A DNA stretch of 64,000 bases, from NCBI GenBank assembly GCA_965207535.1, contig CBDBMR010000016.1, positions 310,001 to 374,000 on the forward strand, in the 5' to 3' direction. Shown piece by piece: positions 33,563 to 41,424 of this stretch; position 1 is the stretch's first letter, and each line of letters begins with the position of its first letter. The position numbers and the translations under genes were made by a program. This stretch comes from JAJDXO01 sp965207535. GTDB taxonomy: Bacteria; Pseudomonadota; Alphaproteobacteria; Rhodospirillales; UBA2165. The notes beneath the pieces are model-generated. The model saw only the letters and a list, made by a program, of their open reading frames with translations. It had not been told where the DNA came from and did no database searches.

Positions 33563-33892
33563 ATGAGGATCGTTTACGACATACGCCATCTGGCCCGCCA
33601 GGTGATCGGCCCCGTTCTCGGGGTGTCCCTGATGGTCTACATCGTCTACCACGCGGTGCAAGGCAACCACGGTCTGATCGCCTATTGGCAGTTGGTCAAA
33701 CAGGTAGATGCCGCGAACCGGACGGTTGCGCTGCTCAATGAGGAAAAAACCCGGCTTCAGAAGCGGGTCAAACTGCTGCATCCGGATAGTCTCGATCCGG
33801 ATATGCTGGAAGAGAGAGCGCGGGTCATGCTGGGTTACGCGGACCCGACGGATATTATCCTCGTAGACCGTCCCGGCCGCCGCGCCCGCTAG
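33563..33892 (+). CDS. ftsB: Septum formation initiator FtsB (DivIC family)
   Basis: A 109-residue bitopic membrane protein of the FtsB/DivIC family, part of the FtsQLB divisome scaffold. There is a short cytoplasmic start (MRIVYDIRHLARQ), one transmembrane helix (VIGPVLGVSLMVYIVYHAV), and a coiled coil (residues about 40-75). A conserved distal segment follows, with LDPDMLEERARVMLGYADPTD. The ATG at MRIVYD is preferred over a TTG 24 bases upstream. In Alphaproteobacteria ftsB normally lies between eno and pdhA; here extra genes are inserted on both sides. Confidence 0.88.
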   Translation: MRIVYDIRHLARQVIGPVLGVSLMVYIVYHAVQGNHGLIAYWQLVKQVDAANRTVALLNEEKTRLQKRVKLLHPDSLDPDMLEERARVMLGYADPTDIILVDRPGRRAR

Positions 33893-33907
33893 CCCGGACC
33901 AGACCTG

Positions 33908-34228
33908 ATGAGCGACCTTCCCGAACCGCCGTTTTATGCGGTGATTTTTACCTCTGCGCATTCGGGGACCGATGCGGATGGGTACCAGCAAATGGCTGCA
34001 CGGATGGAGGAACTCTGCCGGGATCAGCCCGGCTTTCTCGGAATCCGCAACGCCCGCAACCCGGACGGGGAGGGGATCACCGTCTGTTATTGGAAAACAC
34101 GCGAAAGTGTCGAGGCCTGGCGCCGGAACGCCGAGCACCTTGAAGCCCAGACCCTCGGCAAAGACAAATGGTATGACCGATACGCGTTGCAGGTGGCCCG
34201 AGTGGAGAAATCCTACACCGGTCCCTAA
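33908..34228 (+). CDS. Antibiotic biosynthesis monooxygenase (ABM) domain protein
   Basis: A 106-residue single-domain protein with the ferredoxin-like ABM fold of the dimeric alpha/beta-barrel superfamily. Visible features are FYAVIFTSAHSGTDADGYQQ, GFLGIRNARNPDGEGITVCY and a Trp-rich helix (WKTRESVEAWRRNAEHLEAQ). These match YgiN- and IsdG-like small proteins. Some members oxidise aromatics or heme without a cofactor, while others are simply ligand-binding, so no substrate can be named. It lies 15 bases after ftsB. Confidence 0.75.
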   Translation: MSDLPEPPFYAVIFTSAHSGTDADGYQQMAARMEELCRDQPGFLGIRNARNPDGEGITVCYWKTRESVEAWRRNAEHLEAQTLGKDKWYDRYALQVARVEKSYTGP

Positions 34229-34282
34229 CCGCGCATCCACTCCACGGTTTTCAAGCCGCGCGCAAACGGGTTCAATGCGGAA

Positions 34283-35305
34283 ATGACTGAGCCGCTTCTC
34301 GACTACATCATTTCCTTGCCGAAAGCCGAGCTTCATCTGCATCTCGAAGGCACCCTGGAGCCCGAGATGATGCTGGCCTTCGCGGAACGCAACAAGGTGG
34401 AGATTCCGTACAGCCATCCGGATGATGTCAGGCTCGCTTTTGACTATGGCTCGCTCCAGGATTTTCTCGATCTTTATTACGCCGGGATGAGTGTGCTGTG
34501 CCGCGGCGAGGATTTCGAAGAGTTGACCCTGGCCTATCTCCGCCGTGCCGCCGCCGATGGCGTGGTGCATGCGGAGGTGTTTTTCGACCCCCAGGCTCAT
34601 ACGGCCCGGGGCATCAGCTTCGAGGAGGTGACCGAGGGCATTCTTGCGGGCCTTTCGGCGGGAGCGAGGGAAACCGGCGCGACCGCCCGCCTGATCATGT
34701 GCTTCCTGCGCGATCTGAGCCAAGCGTCGGCCATCGAAGCCTTCAGCCAGGCGACGGCTTATTTCGATAATGGCCGGATCATCGGGGTCGGTCTCGATTC
34801 TACGGAAGTCGGTAATCCGCCGGAGAAATTCGCCCGGGTTTTCGCTATGGCAGGGGAGCGCGGCCTCAAGCGGGTGGCTCATGCGGGGGAGGAGGGGCCG
34901 GCCTCGGTGGTCCGCGACACCTTGGATTCACTATATGTCGATCGCATCGATCACGGCATCGCGGCGGCAGACGACCGGGACCTGATGGCGCGCCTCGCCC
35001 GGGCCGGCACGCCGCTGACCGTGTGCCCTCTCTCCAACGTCGCGTTGAAGGCGGTGGATTCCCTGCAGGCTCATCCGCTGAAGCGGCTATTGGAAGCCGG
35101 CGTCAAGGTGACCATCAACTCCGATGATCCTGCCTATTTCGGCGGGTATATCGCCGGGAATTTCCTCCAAACCGCCCAGGCCTTGACCCTCGACAAGGCG
35201 CAATTGGCGCTGATTGCCAAGAATAGCCTCGAGGCCTCGTTTATGGACGATGGCGCCAGGGCGGAATTCATACGGCAAATCGATGCGATCCGTTCCGCAA
35301 ATTAA
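34283..35305 (+). CDS. Adenine/adenosine deaminase family hydrolase
   Basis: A 340-residue zinc amidohydrolase of the adenosine deaminase superfamily. Zinc ligands His18 and His20 lie in LPKAELHLHLEGTLEPEMM. A catalytic Glu is in VAHAGEEG, the third His is in DRIDHGI, and the Asp pair is in TINSDDPAYFGGYIAGN. The wording LHLEGTLEPE and SDDPAYFGGY is closer to adenine deaminase (the Aah1 type) than to classical adenosine deaminase. I therefore prefer EC 3.5.4.2, without certainty, and give no gene symbol. It may serve purine salvage. It is one of the accessory genes between ftsB and pdhA. Confidence 0.85.
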   Translation: MTEPLLDYIISLPKAELHLHLEGTLEPEMMLAFAERNKVEIPYSHPDDVRLAFDYGSLQDFLDLYYAGMSVLCRGEDFEELTLAYLRRAAADGVVHAEVFFDPQAHTARGISFEEVTEGILAGLSAGARETGATARLIMCFLRDLSQASAIEAFSQATAYFDNGRIIGVGLDSTEVGNPPEKFARVFAMAGERGLKRVAHAGEEGPASVVRDTLDSLYVDRIDHGIAAADDRDLMARLARAGTPLTVCPLSNVALKAVDSLQAHPLKRLLEAGVKVTINSDDPAYFGGYIAGNFLQTAQALTLDKAQLALIAKNSLEASFMDDGARAEFIRQIDAIRSAN

Positions 35306-35405
35306 CCCGTCCGAACGTCGCACAAGGGGATGTCCGGCATTGGACAGCCTGCCGATCCCGGCGCTAAGCTAAGGTCGGCAAAAGCGCCCAGACAGGGGAA
35401 AGATC

Positions 35406-36743
35406 ATGCTGACGGCCGAGAGCAACAAGCTGTTTACCGAGATCGGCGAAGGGACGCCCATGGGCGATCTGCTGCGCCGATATTGGATGCCCGTCGCGGC
35501 AGTCTCGGAGTTCGACGAAAAGGCCACCAAGCCGGTCCGGCTGATGGGCGAAGACCTGGTCCTCTATAAGGATTTGAGCGGAAACTACGGTCTCACCGAC
35601 CGTCACTGTGCGCACCGGCGGGCCGATCTTTCCTACGGGTTCGTCGAGGAGACGGGAATCCGCTGCAATTACCACGGCTGGTGTTATGACCAAAATGGGA
35701 ATTGCATCGAGCAGCCCTATGAAGACACGGTCGATCCCTCGGGCAAGCTGCGAAAACAGGTCAAGCTCAAAGCCTATCCCGTGGAAGAAAAAGCCGGACT
35801 GCTGTGGGCCTATATGGGGCCGGAGCCGGTGCCGCTGGTCCCGACGTGGGAGCCCTTCACGTGGGAAAACGGCTTCGTTCAGATCGTTCTCTCGGAGATT
35901 CCCTGCAACTGGTTCCAGTGCCAGGAGAACTCCATCGATCCCGTCCACTTCGAGTGGATGCACGCCAACTGGTCGATCCGGCTGAAGGGCGAGACCGGCC
36001 CATATTCACCGAAGCACACCAAGGTGGATTTCGACGAATTCGATTATGGTTTCCGCTATCTCCGCATCCGCGAAGACACCGACGAGGAACATCCCCTATG
36101 GACCGTCGGCCGTGCGTGTCTGTGGCCCAACTGCCTGTTTACCGGCGAACACTTTGAATGGCGGGTACCCATCGACGACGAAAATACCCTGAGCGTCGGC
36201 TGGTTTTTCGCCCGGGTGCCGACCGACAAGGAACCCTATGTCCAGGAGCGTATTCCCTTTTGGGAGAGCCCGATCAAGGACGAAGAGACGGGGCGGTGGA
36301 TATCGACCCACGTCATGAACCAGGATTTCATCGCCTGGGTCGGGCAGGGCACCGTCGCCGACCGCACCAAGGAACATCTGGGGCTCAGCGACAAGGGCGT
36401 CGGCATGATCCGCAAGCGCTACATGGACGACATTGAACGGATCAAGAAGGGCGAAGACCCCAAGGCCATTGTCCGCAACCCCAACGAAAACGGCTGCATC
36501 GAACTGCCGATCATCGGCCGAAAATACTTCAAGGAAGGCCTATCCTCCGAGGAAATCCGGGAGAATGCCGACAGCCCCATCGGCGGCACCTATCGGCGGT
36601 TCCCCTTCTTGGCCAGGCAGCCCCAATGGGTCAAGGACGAGTTCGAGGAAGCCACCGGGTTCCGCCTCCAGGATTCATTTCCCCAGGACCAGGGGGAATT
36701 GTCCAATATCGGTTCCAAGGACGAGGAATTCGTCGAAAAGTAG
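35406..36743 (+). CDS. Rieske non-heme iron oxygenase, alpha subunit
   Basis: A 445-residue Rieske oxygenase of the type that hydroxylates or O-demethylates aromatic acids. The Rieske centre is CAH (Cys68, His70) and CNYHGW (Cys87, His90). The mononuclear iron ligands lie in SIDPVHFEWMH (His181, His186), with the bridging Asp179. The broad layout resembles phthalate 4,5-dioxygenase oxygenase-type and related single-subunit proteins. No reductase or ferredoxin gene is next to it, so electrons must come from elsewhere. Its substrate cannot be predicted. It lies 100 bases after the deaminase gene. Confidence 0.85.
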   Translation: MLTAESNKLFTEIGEGTPMGDLLRRYWMPVAAVSEFDEKATKPVRLMGEDLVLYKDLSGNYGLTDRHCAHRRADLSYGFVEETGIRCNYHGWCYDQNGNCIEQPYEDTVDPSGKLRKQVKLKAYPVEEKAGLLWAYMGPEPVPLVPTWEPFTWENGFVQIVLSEIPCNWFQCQENSIDPVHFEWMHANWSIRLKGETGPYSPKHTKVDFDEFDYGFRYLRIREDTDEEHPLWTVGRACLWPNCLFTGEHFEWRVPIDDENTLSVGWFFARVPTDKEPYVQERIPFWESPIKDEETGRWISTHVMNQDFIAWVGQGTVADRTKEHLGLSDKGVGMIRKRYMDDIERIKKGEDPKAIVRNPNENGCIELPIIGRKYFKEGLSSEEIRENADSPIGGTYRRFPFLARQPQWVKDEFEEATGFRLQDSFPQDQGELSNIGSKDEEFVEK

Positions 36744-36752
36744 GAGGAACCG

Positions 36753-37085
36753 ATGCCCGCGCGCCCTGCTCGGCATTTTCCGATGCTGTTCCTCGTTGGG
36801 GCGGTGTTGTGGCCGGCTATAGCCCACGCCGACGCCATCGACGGCGATTGGTGCAATGCCAAGGGGCAAAGGCTCTCCATCGACGGCCCCAAGCTGGTGA
36901 CGCCCTACGGCACCCGCATGGAAGGCATCTATGACCGCCACGGCTTCGAGTACGTGGTGCCGGCGGGCGAACCCGGGGCCGGCGACAAGGTGGTCATGTC
37001 CATATTCAGCGACGACGACATGGAACTCATTCGTGGTTCGCGGCCGGCCGAAAGCTGGCGGCGCTGCCGCCTTCCTACAAGCTGA
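36753..37085 (+). CDS. Small secreted protein of unknown function
   Basis: A 110-residue protein with a signal peptide (FPMLFLVGAVLWPAIAHA) and a mature part of about 80 residues. The mature part starts DAIDGDWCNAKGQRLSIDG and is likely beta-rich. Two cysteines (GDWC and RRCRLP) could form a disulfide. I have the impression that such proteins (GDWC ... G ... YDRH.F.Y) recur in Alphaproteobacteria, but I cannot name a family. It follows the Rieske gene by nine bases and may share its transcript. Confidence 0.65.
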   Translation: MPARPARHFPMLFLVGAVLWPAIAHADAIDGDWCNAKGQRLSIDGPKLVTPYGTRMEGIYDRHGFEYVVPAGEPGAGDKVVMSIFSDDDMELIRGSRPAESWRRCRLPTS

Positions 37086-37299
37086 GCGGCAGCCAGATAA
37101 TTGCGCGATTTTGCATCGAATACGCACGAATCAAACCTCGTCATATTACGGTTAACTAAAAATAAGGTAATTTCGAAAAACTTGTTGCTTTACAACGGCT
37201 TTGGCGTCAAATTCAGCCTCGATTTAAGCAATTTCTAACTGCATCGCAGGCCCATGTTTCCGTGATTATGGCGGATTCCCGAGGGAGGAGTGACCCGAT

Positions 37300-38319
37300 A
37301 TGGCGACAGCCGCAAAGCGAAAGCCCCGCAAACGAGCCGCCCCGAAACCCAAGGCCACCCCGGAAGAACTCCTTAAATTTCATCGGGAAATGCTGCTGAT
37401 CCGCCGTTTCGAAGAGAAGGCTGGGCAACTCTACGGCATGGGGCTGATCCAGGGTTTCTGCCACCTCTATATTGGTCAGGAGGCCGTCGTGGTCGGCATG
37501 CAGGCCGCCGCCGACACCGATGTCGACACGGTCGTCACCAGTTATCGGGATCACGGCCATATGCTGGCCTGCGGAATGGACCCCAAGGGCGTCATGGCCG
37601 AACTCACCGGACGCGGCACCGGTTATTCCGGCGGCAAGGGCGGCTCCATGCACATGTTCAGCCGGGAAAAGAACTTCTTCGGCGGTCACGGCATCGTCGC
37701 GGCCCAGGTTCCCATCGGCACCGGCCTCGGATTCGCCCACAAGTATAAGGAAGACGGCGGGGTCTGCATGACCTATTACGGCGACGGCGCCGCCAACCAG
37801 GGCCAAGTCTATGAGAGTTTCAATATGGCGGCCCTGTGGAAACTGCCGATCTGTTATGTACTCGAAAACAACCGCTACGGCATGGGCACCTCGGTCGCCC
37901 GCGCCGCATCGACCCAGGAACTCTATGCCCGCGGCGAGGCGTTCGGCATCCCCGGCGAACGGGTGGATGGGATGGACGTGGCCACCGTCCGCGCCGCGGC
38001 GGAGAAGGCGCTGAAGCACGTCCGGAGCGGAAAGGGCCCCTACATCCTCGGCATGCTGACCTACCGGTATCGCGGCCATTCCATGTCCGATCCGGCCAAG
38101 TACCGGACCCGCGAAGAGGTGTCCAAGGTTCGGGCCGAGCAGGATCCCATCGATCGGGTCGCCCAGACCTTGCTCGACAACGAGTACGCGACCGAGGATG
38201 AGCTGAAAGCCGTGGATGCGGAAATCAAGGCGGTCATTACCGAAGCGGCCGAGTTCGCCCAGCAGTCGCCGGAGCCTGATCCGTCCGAGCTCTACACCGA
38301 CGTTCTGATCGACGCCTAG
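37300..38319 (+). CDS. pdhA: Pyruvate dehydrogenase E1 component, alpha subunit
   Basis: The alpha subunit of the thiamine-diphosphate-dependent E1 of pyruvate dehydrogenase. The 339-residue protein has a basic N-terminus (KRKPRKRAAPKPKA) and MLLIRRFEEKAGQLYGMG. It has GFCHLYIGQEAVVVGM, SYRDHGHML and the ThDP motif YYGDGAANQGQVYESFNMAA. The regulatory-loop region is YRYRGHSMSDPAKYRTREE. This heterotetrameric E1 form contrasts with the homodimeric AceE of E. coli. It leads pdhA-pdhB-pdhC-cupin-lpdA. Confidence 0.97.
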   Translation: MATAAKRKPRKRAAPKPKATPEELLKFHREMLLIRRFEEKAGQLYGMGLIQGFCHLYIGQEAVVVGMQAAADTDVDTVVTSYRDHGHMLACGMDPKGVMAELTGRGTGYSGGKGGSMHMFSREKNFFGGHGIVAAQVPIGTGLGFAHKYKEDGGVCMTYYGDGAANQGQVYESFNMAALWKLPICYVLENNRYGMGTSVARAASTQELYARGEAFGIPGERVDGMDVATVRAAAEKALKHVRSGKGPYILGMLTYRYRGHSMSDPAKYRTREEVSKVRAEQDPIDRVAQTLLDNEYATEDELKAVDAEIKAVITEAAEFAQQSPEPDPSELYTDVLIDA

Positions 38320-38333
38320 GGGAGGGACGGGAT

Positions 38334-39731
38334 ATGGCTACTCAAATTCTCATGCCGGCCCTGTCGCCGACCATGACCGAGGGCAACATCGCCAAATGGC
38401 ACAAGAAGGAAGGCGATGCGGTTGCATCCGGCGATCTCCTGGCCGAGATCGAGACCGACAAGGCGACCATGGAGCTCGAAGCCGTCGACGAGGGTATTCT
38501 GGGCAAGATCATCGCCTCGGAGGGCGCGGAAAACATTGCCGTCAATACGCCCATCGCCGTCCTGCTCGCCGACGGCGAAGACGCATCCGCCATCGATGCC
38601 GCGGCCGCCGCCCCGGAACCCGCTCCCGCCGAAGCCGTCCAAGGTACCAATGACGAACCGGGCTGGGCTTCCGGCCTCGGGGAGGCCCCTGCGCCGGCAG
38701 CCGCACCAACACCGGCATCGGCGCCCGCGGAGCCCGAATACACCGGCGAGACCCAGACCCTCACGGTTCGCGAGGCGTTGCGCGACGCCATGGCCGAGGA
38801 AATGCGGGACGACGACACCGTCTTCCTGATGGGCGAGGAGGTGGCCGAATACCAGGGCGCCTACAAGGTTTCCCAAGGGCTGCTGGAAGAGTTCGGCGAC
38901 AAGCGGGTGATCGATACGCCGATCACCGAGCACGGCTTCACCGGCCTCGGCGTCGGCGCCGCCTTCGGGGGCTTGAGACCGATCGTCGAGTTCATGACCT
39001 TCAACTTCGCCATGCAGGCCATGGATCACATCATCAACTCGGCGGCCAAGACCCTCTATATGTCCGGCGGTCAGATGGGCGCGCCCATGGTGCTGCGCGG
39101 TCCCAACGGCGCGGCCGCCGGTGTCGCCGCCCAGCACTCCCAATGTTTTGCCAGCTGGTATGCCCACGTGCCGGGCCTCAAGGTGGTCTCGCCGTGGTCC
39201 GGTGCCGACGCCAAGGGGCTCTTGAAATCGGCGATCCGCGATCCCAACCCGGTGATCGTGCTGGAGAACGAAATCCTCTACGGCCAGTCCTTCGAGGTAC
39301 CGGCCGATCCCGATTTCGTGGTGCCCATCGGCAAGGCGAAGATCGAACGGCCCGGCGCGGACGTCACCATCACTTCATTCTCGCTGATGATGAACGTCGT
39401 CATGGAGGCTGCGGAAGCGCTGGCGGCGGAGGGGATCGATGCGGAGGTGATCAATCTCCGTTCGCTGCGCCCCTTCGATACCGAGACGGTGGTGGAAAGC
39501 GTCAGGAAGACCAACCGCATCGTCAGCGTGGAGGAAGGCTGGGCGTTCGCCGGCATCGGCTCCGAAATCGCCGCGGTCACGATGGATCACGCCTTCGACT
39601 ATCTGGATGCGCCGGTCAAACGGGTCTGCGGCGAGGACGTGCCCATGCCCTACGCCAAGAACCTGGAAGCCATGTATCTGCCCGACGCCGCCAGGGTCGT
39701 CCAGGCGGCCAAAGACGTCTGCTACGTGTAA
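38334..39731 (+). CDS. pdhB: Pyruvate dehydrogenase E1 beta subunit with N-terminal lipoyl domain
   Basis: The 465-residue E1-beta is preceded by a complete lipoyl domain (residues 1-80, ILMPALSPTMTEGNIAKWH, lipoyl-lysine Lys43 in ETDKATME) and an Ala/Pro linker. The transketolase-like beta domain runs from about residue 135: TVREALRDAMAEEM, DTPITEHGFTGLGVGAA, RPIVEFMTFNFAMQAMD, LENEILYGQ. Fusion of a lipoyl domain to E1-beta is a known alphaproteobacterial feature. The lipoyl domain is about 88 percent identical over 86 residues to that of PdhC, with similar DNA. It will need LipA, encoded downstream. Confidence 0.96.
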   Translation: MATQILMPALSPTMTEGNIAKWHKKEGDAVASGDLLAEIETDKATMELEAVDEGILGKIIASEGAENIAVNTPIAVLLADGEDASAIDAAAAAPEPAPAEAVQGTNDEPGWASGLGEAPAPAAAPTPASAPAEPEYTGETQTLTVREALRDAMAEEMRDDDTVFLMGEEVAEYQGAYKVSQGLLEEFGDKRVIDTPITEHGFTGLGVGAAFGGLRPIVEFMTFNFAMQAMDHIINSAAKTLYMSGGQMGAPMVLRGPNGAAAGVAAQHSQCFASWYAHVPGLKVVSPWSGADAKGLLKSAIRDPNPVIVLENEILYGQSFEVPADPDFVVPIGKAKIERPGADVTITSFSLMMNVVMEAAEALAAEGIDAEVINLRSLRPFDTETVVESVRKTNRIVSVEEGWAFAGIGSEIAAVTMDHAFDYLDAPVKRVCGEDVPMPYAKNLEAMYLPDAARVVQAAKDVCYV

Positions 39732-39743
39732 GGGGAGCGGGAT

Positions 39744-41048
39744 ATGACCATTCAGATTCTCATGCCCGCCCTGTCGCCGACCATGACCGAGGGCAATATC
39801 GCCAAATGGCATAAACAGGAAGGCGACGAGGTCGCGTCCGGCGATCTCCTGGCCGAGATCGAAACCGACAAGGCGACCATGGAGCTCGAAGCCGTCGAAG
39901 AGGGCATTCTAGGCAAGATCATCGCCGCCGAAGGCTCGGAGAACATCGCCGTCAATACTCCCATCGCGGTGATGCTGGAAGAAGGCGAGGATGCGTCCGC
40001 TGCCGAGGCCGCCGCCTCGGTCGCCCCGGCAGTTGAACCGGCCCCTGCGCCAACGGCAGCACCCGAACCCGCCTCAACGCCAGAAGCGGAACCGGCCCCG
40101 GCGCCGCAACCCGCGCCCGCCGCGCCGAAATCGAACGGCGCCCGCGTGTTCGTCAGCCCGCTCGCAAAGCGCATCGCGGCGGACGCCGGCATCGACATCG
40201 GCGCCATATCCGGCTCCGGTCCCCACGGCCGGGTGGTGAAGCGGGACGTGGACGCCGCCATCGCCGGCGGTGTTGCAGCTCCGGCGGCTGCACCATCGGC
40301 CGCCCCGCCGGCGCCGGCCGCGCCTGCGCCCGCGCAACTGCCCGTGGTGGCCGGCGGTTACACCGAGGTGCCGCACACCAATATGCGCAAGGTGATCGCC
40401 AGGCGCCTGCAGGAATCCAAGCAGACGGTGCCCCATTTCTACGTCACCATGGAGTGCGAGATCGACAAGCTGCTGGCCATGCGCAAGGACCTGAACGCGC
40501 GGGCCGAGGCGACCGGCGAGGACTACAAGATCTCGGTCAACGACTTCATCATCCGCGCCGCCGCGTTCGCCATGAAGAAGGTCCCCGACGTCAACGCGTC
40601 TTGGACCGACGAGGCCATGCTGCTCTACAACGACATCGACATCTCGGTGGCCGTCGCCATCGACGGCGGCCTGATCACGCCCATCGTGCGCAACGCGGAC
40701 CAAAAGGGTCTCGCCGTCATTTCCAACGAGATGAAGGACCTGGCCGCCCGCGCCCGCGAAGGCAAGCTTAGCCCCGACGAATTCCAGGGCGGCGGCTTCA
40801 CCATCTCCAATCTGGGCATGTACGGGGTGAAGGAATTCGCTGCGATCATCAACCCGCCTCAATCCTGCATCCTGGCCGTCGGCGCGGGCGAACAGCGGCC
40901 CGTGGTCAGGGACGGCGCGCTCACCACCGCGATCATGATGAGCGTGACGCTCTCCACCGATCACCGGGTGGTCGACGGCGCGCTGGGCGCCGAATGGCTC
41001 CAGGCCTTCAAGGTCCTCATCGAGGACCCGCTGGCCATGCTGTTGTAG
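39744..41048 (+). CDS. pdhC: Dihydrolipoamide acetyltransferase (PDH E2)
   Basis: The 434-residue E2 core of the pyruvate dehydrogenase complex. The lipoyl domain (1-80) carries Lys43 in ETDKATMELEA. Next is a long Ala/Pro linker (about 90-130), the peripheral-subunit-binding domain (about 131-168, FVSPLAKRIAADAGIDIGAI), and a second Ala/Pro linker. The catalytic acyltransferase domain ends with the active-site motif DHRVVDGALGAEWL. Its 5' end is a near copy of the pdhB 5' end. The spacing to pdhB is 12 bases, with a GGGGAGCGGG ribosome-binding region. Confidence 0.97.
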   Translation: MTIQILMPALSPTMTEGNIAKWHKQEGDEVASGDLLAEIETDKATMELEAVEEGILGKIIAAEGSENIAVNTPIAVMLEEGEDASAAEAAASVAPAVEPAPAPTAAPEPASTPEAEPAPAPQPAPAAPKSNGARVFVSPLAKRIAADAGIDIGAISGSGPHGRVVKRDVDAAIAGGVAAPAAAPSAAPPAPAAPAPAQLPVVAGGYTEVPHTNMRKVIARRLQESKQTVPHFYVTMECEIDKLLAMRKDLNARAEATGEDYKISVNDFIIRAAAFAMKKVPDVNASWTDEAMLLYNDIDISVAVAIDGGLITPIVRNADQKGLAVISNEMKDLAARAREGKLSPDEFQGGGFTISNLGMYGVKEFAAIINPPQSCILAVGAGEQRPVVRDGALTTAIMMSVTLSTDHRVVDGALGAEWLQAFKVLIEDPLAMLL

Positions 41049-41053
41049 CCGCC

Positions 41054-41422
41054 ATGTGCCCTGACAAAGTCAATCTGGCGGAGAAGTTCGGCACCTTCTC
41101 CGAGACCTGGACGCCGAAAATTATCGGCGAACTGGACGGCTACGACCTCAAGATCGCCAAGATCGAAGGCGAGTTCGTCTGGCACAAGCACGACAACGAA
41201 GACGAACTGTTCGTGGTCATCTCCGGCGAAATGGACCTGGAATTCCGGGACCGGACGGTGGCGCTGTCGCCCGGTGAACTGATCGTCGTGCCCATGGGGG
41301 TCAAGCACCGGCCGCGCGCGGCAAACGGCGCGGAAATATTGTTGATCGAGAAGAAGGGGACCCTCAACACTGGCGACCAGGCGGATAGCGACATGACCGT
41401 CGCCGAGGTGGAAAGGATTTAA
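41054..41422 (+). CDS. Cupin-domain protein within the pdh operon
   Basis: A 122-residue single-domain cupin. The first cupin motif is FVWHKHDNEDELFVVISGEM, with metal ligands His-x-His and Glu, and the second is ELIVVPMGVKHRPRA with a His. All four usual metal ligands are present. I chose the ATG at MCPDKVNLAEK, five bases after the pdhC stop. Its function is unknown. Its location between pdhC and lpdA, where an unrelated gene is not expected, suggests either a role linked to the complex or an accidental insertion. Confidence 0.8.
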   Translation: MCPDKVNLAEKFGTFSETWTPKIIGELDGYDLKIAKIEGEFVWHKHDNEDELFVVISGEMDLEFRDRTVALSPGELIVVPMGVKHRPRAANGAEILLIEKKGTLNTGDQADSDMTVAEVERI

Positions 41423-41424
41423 GG

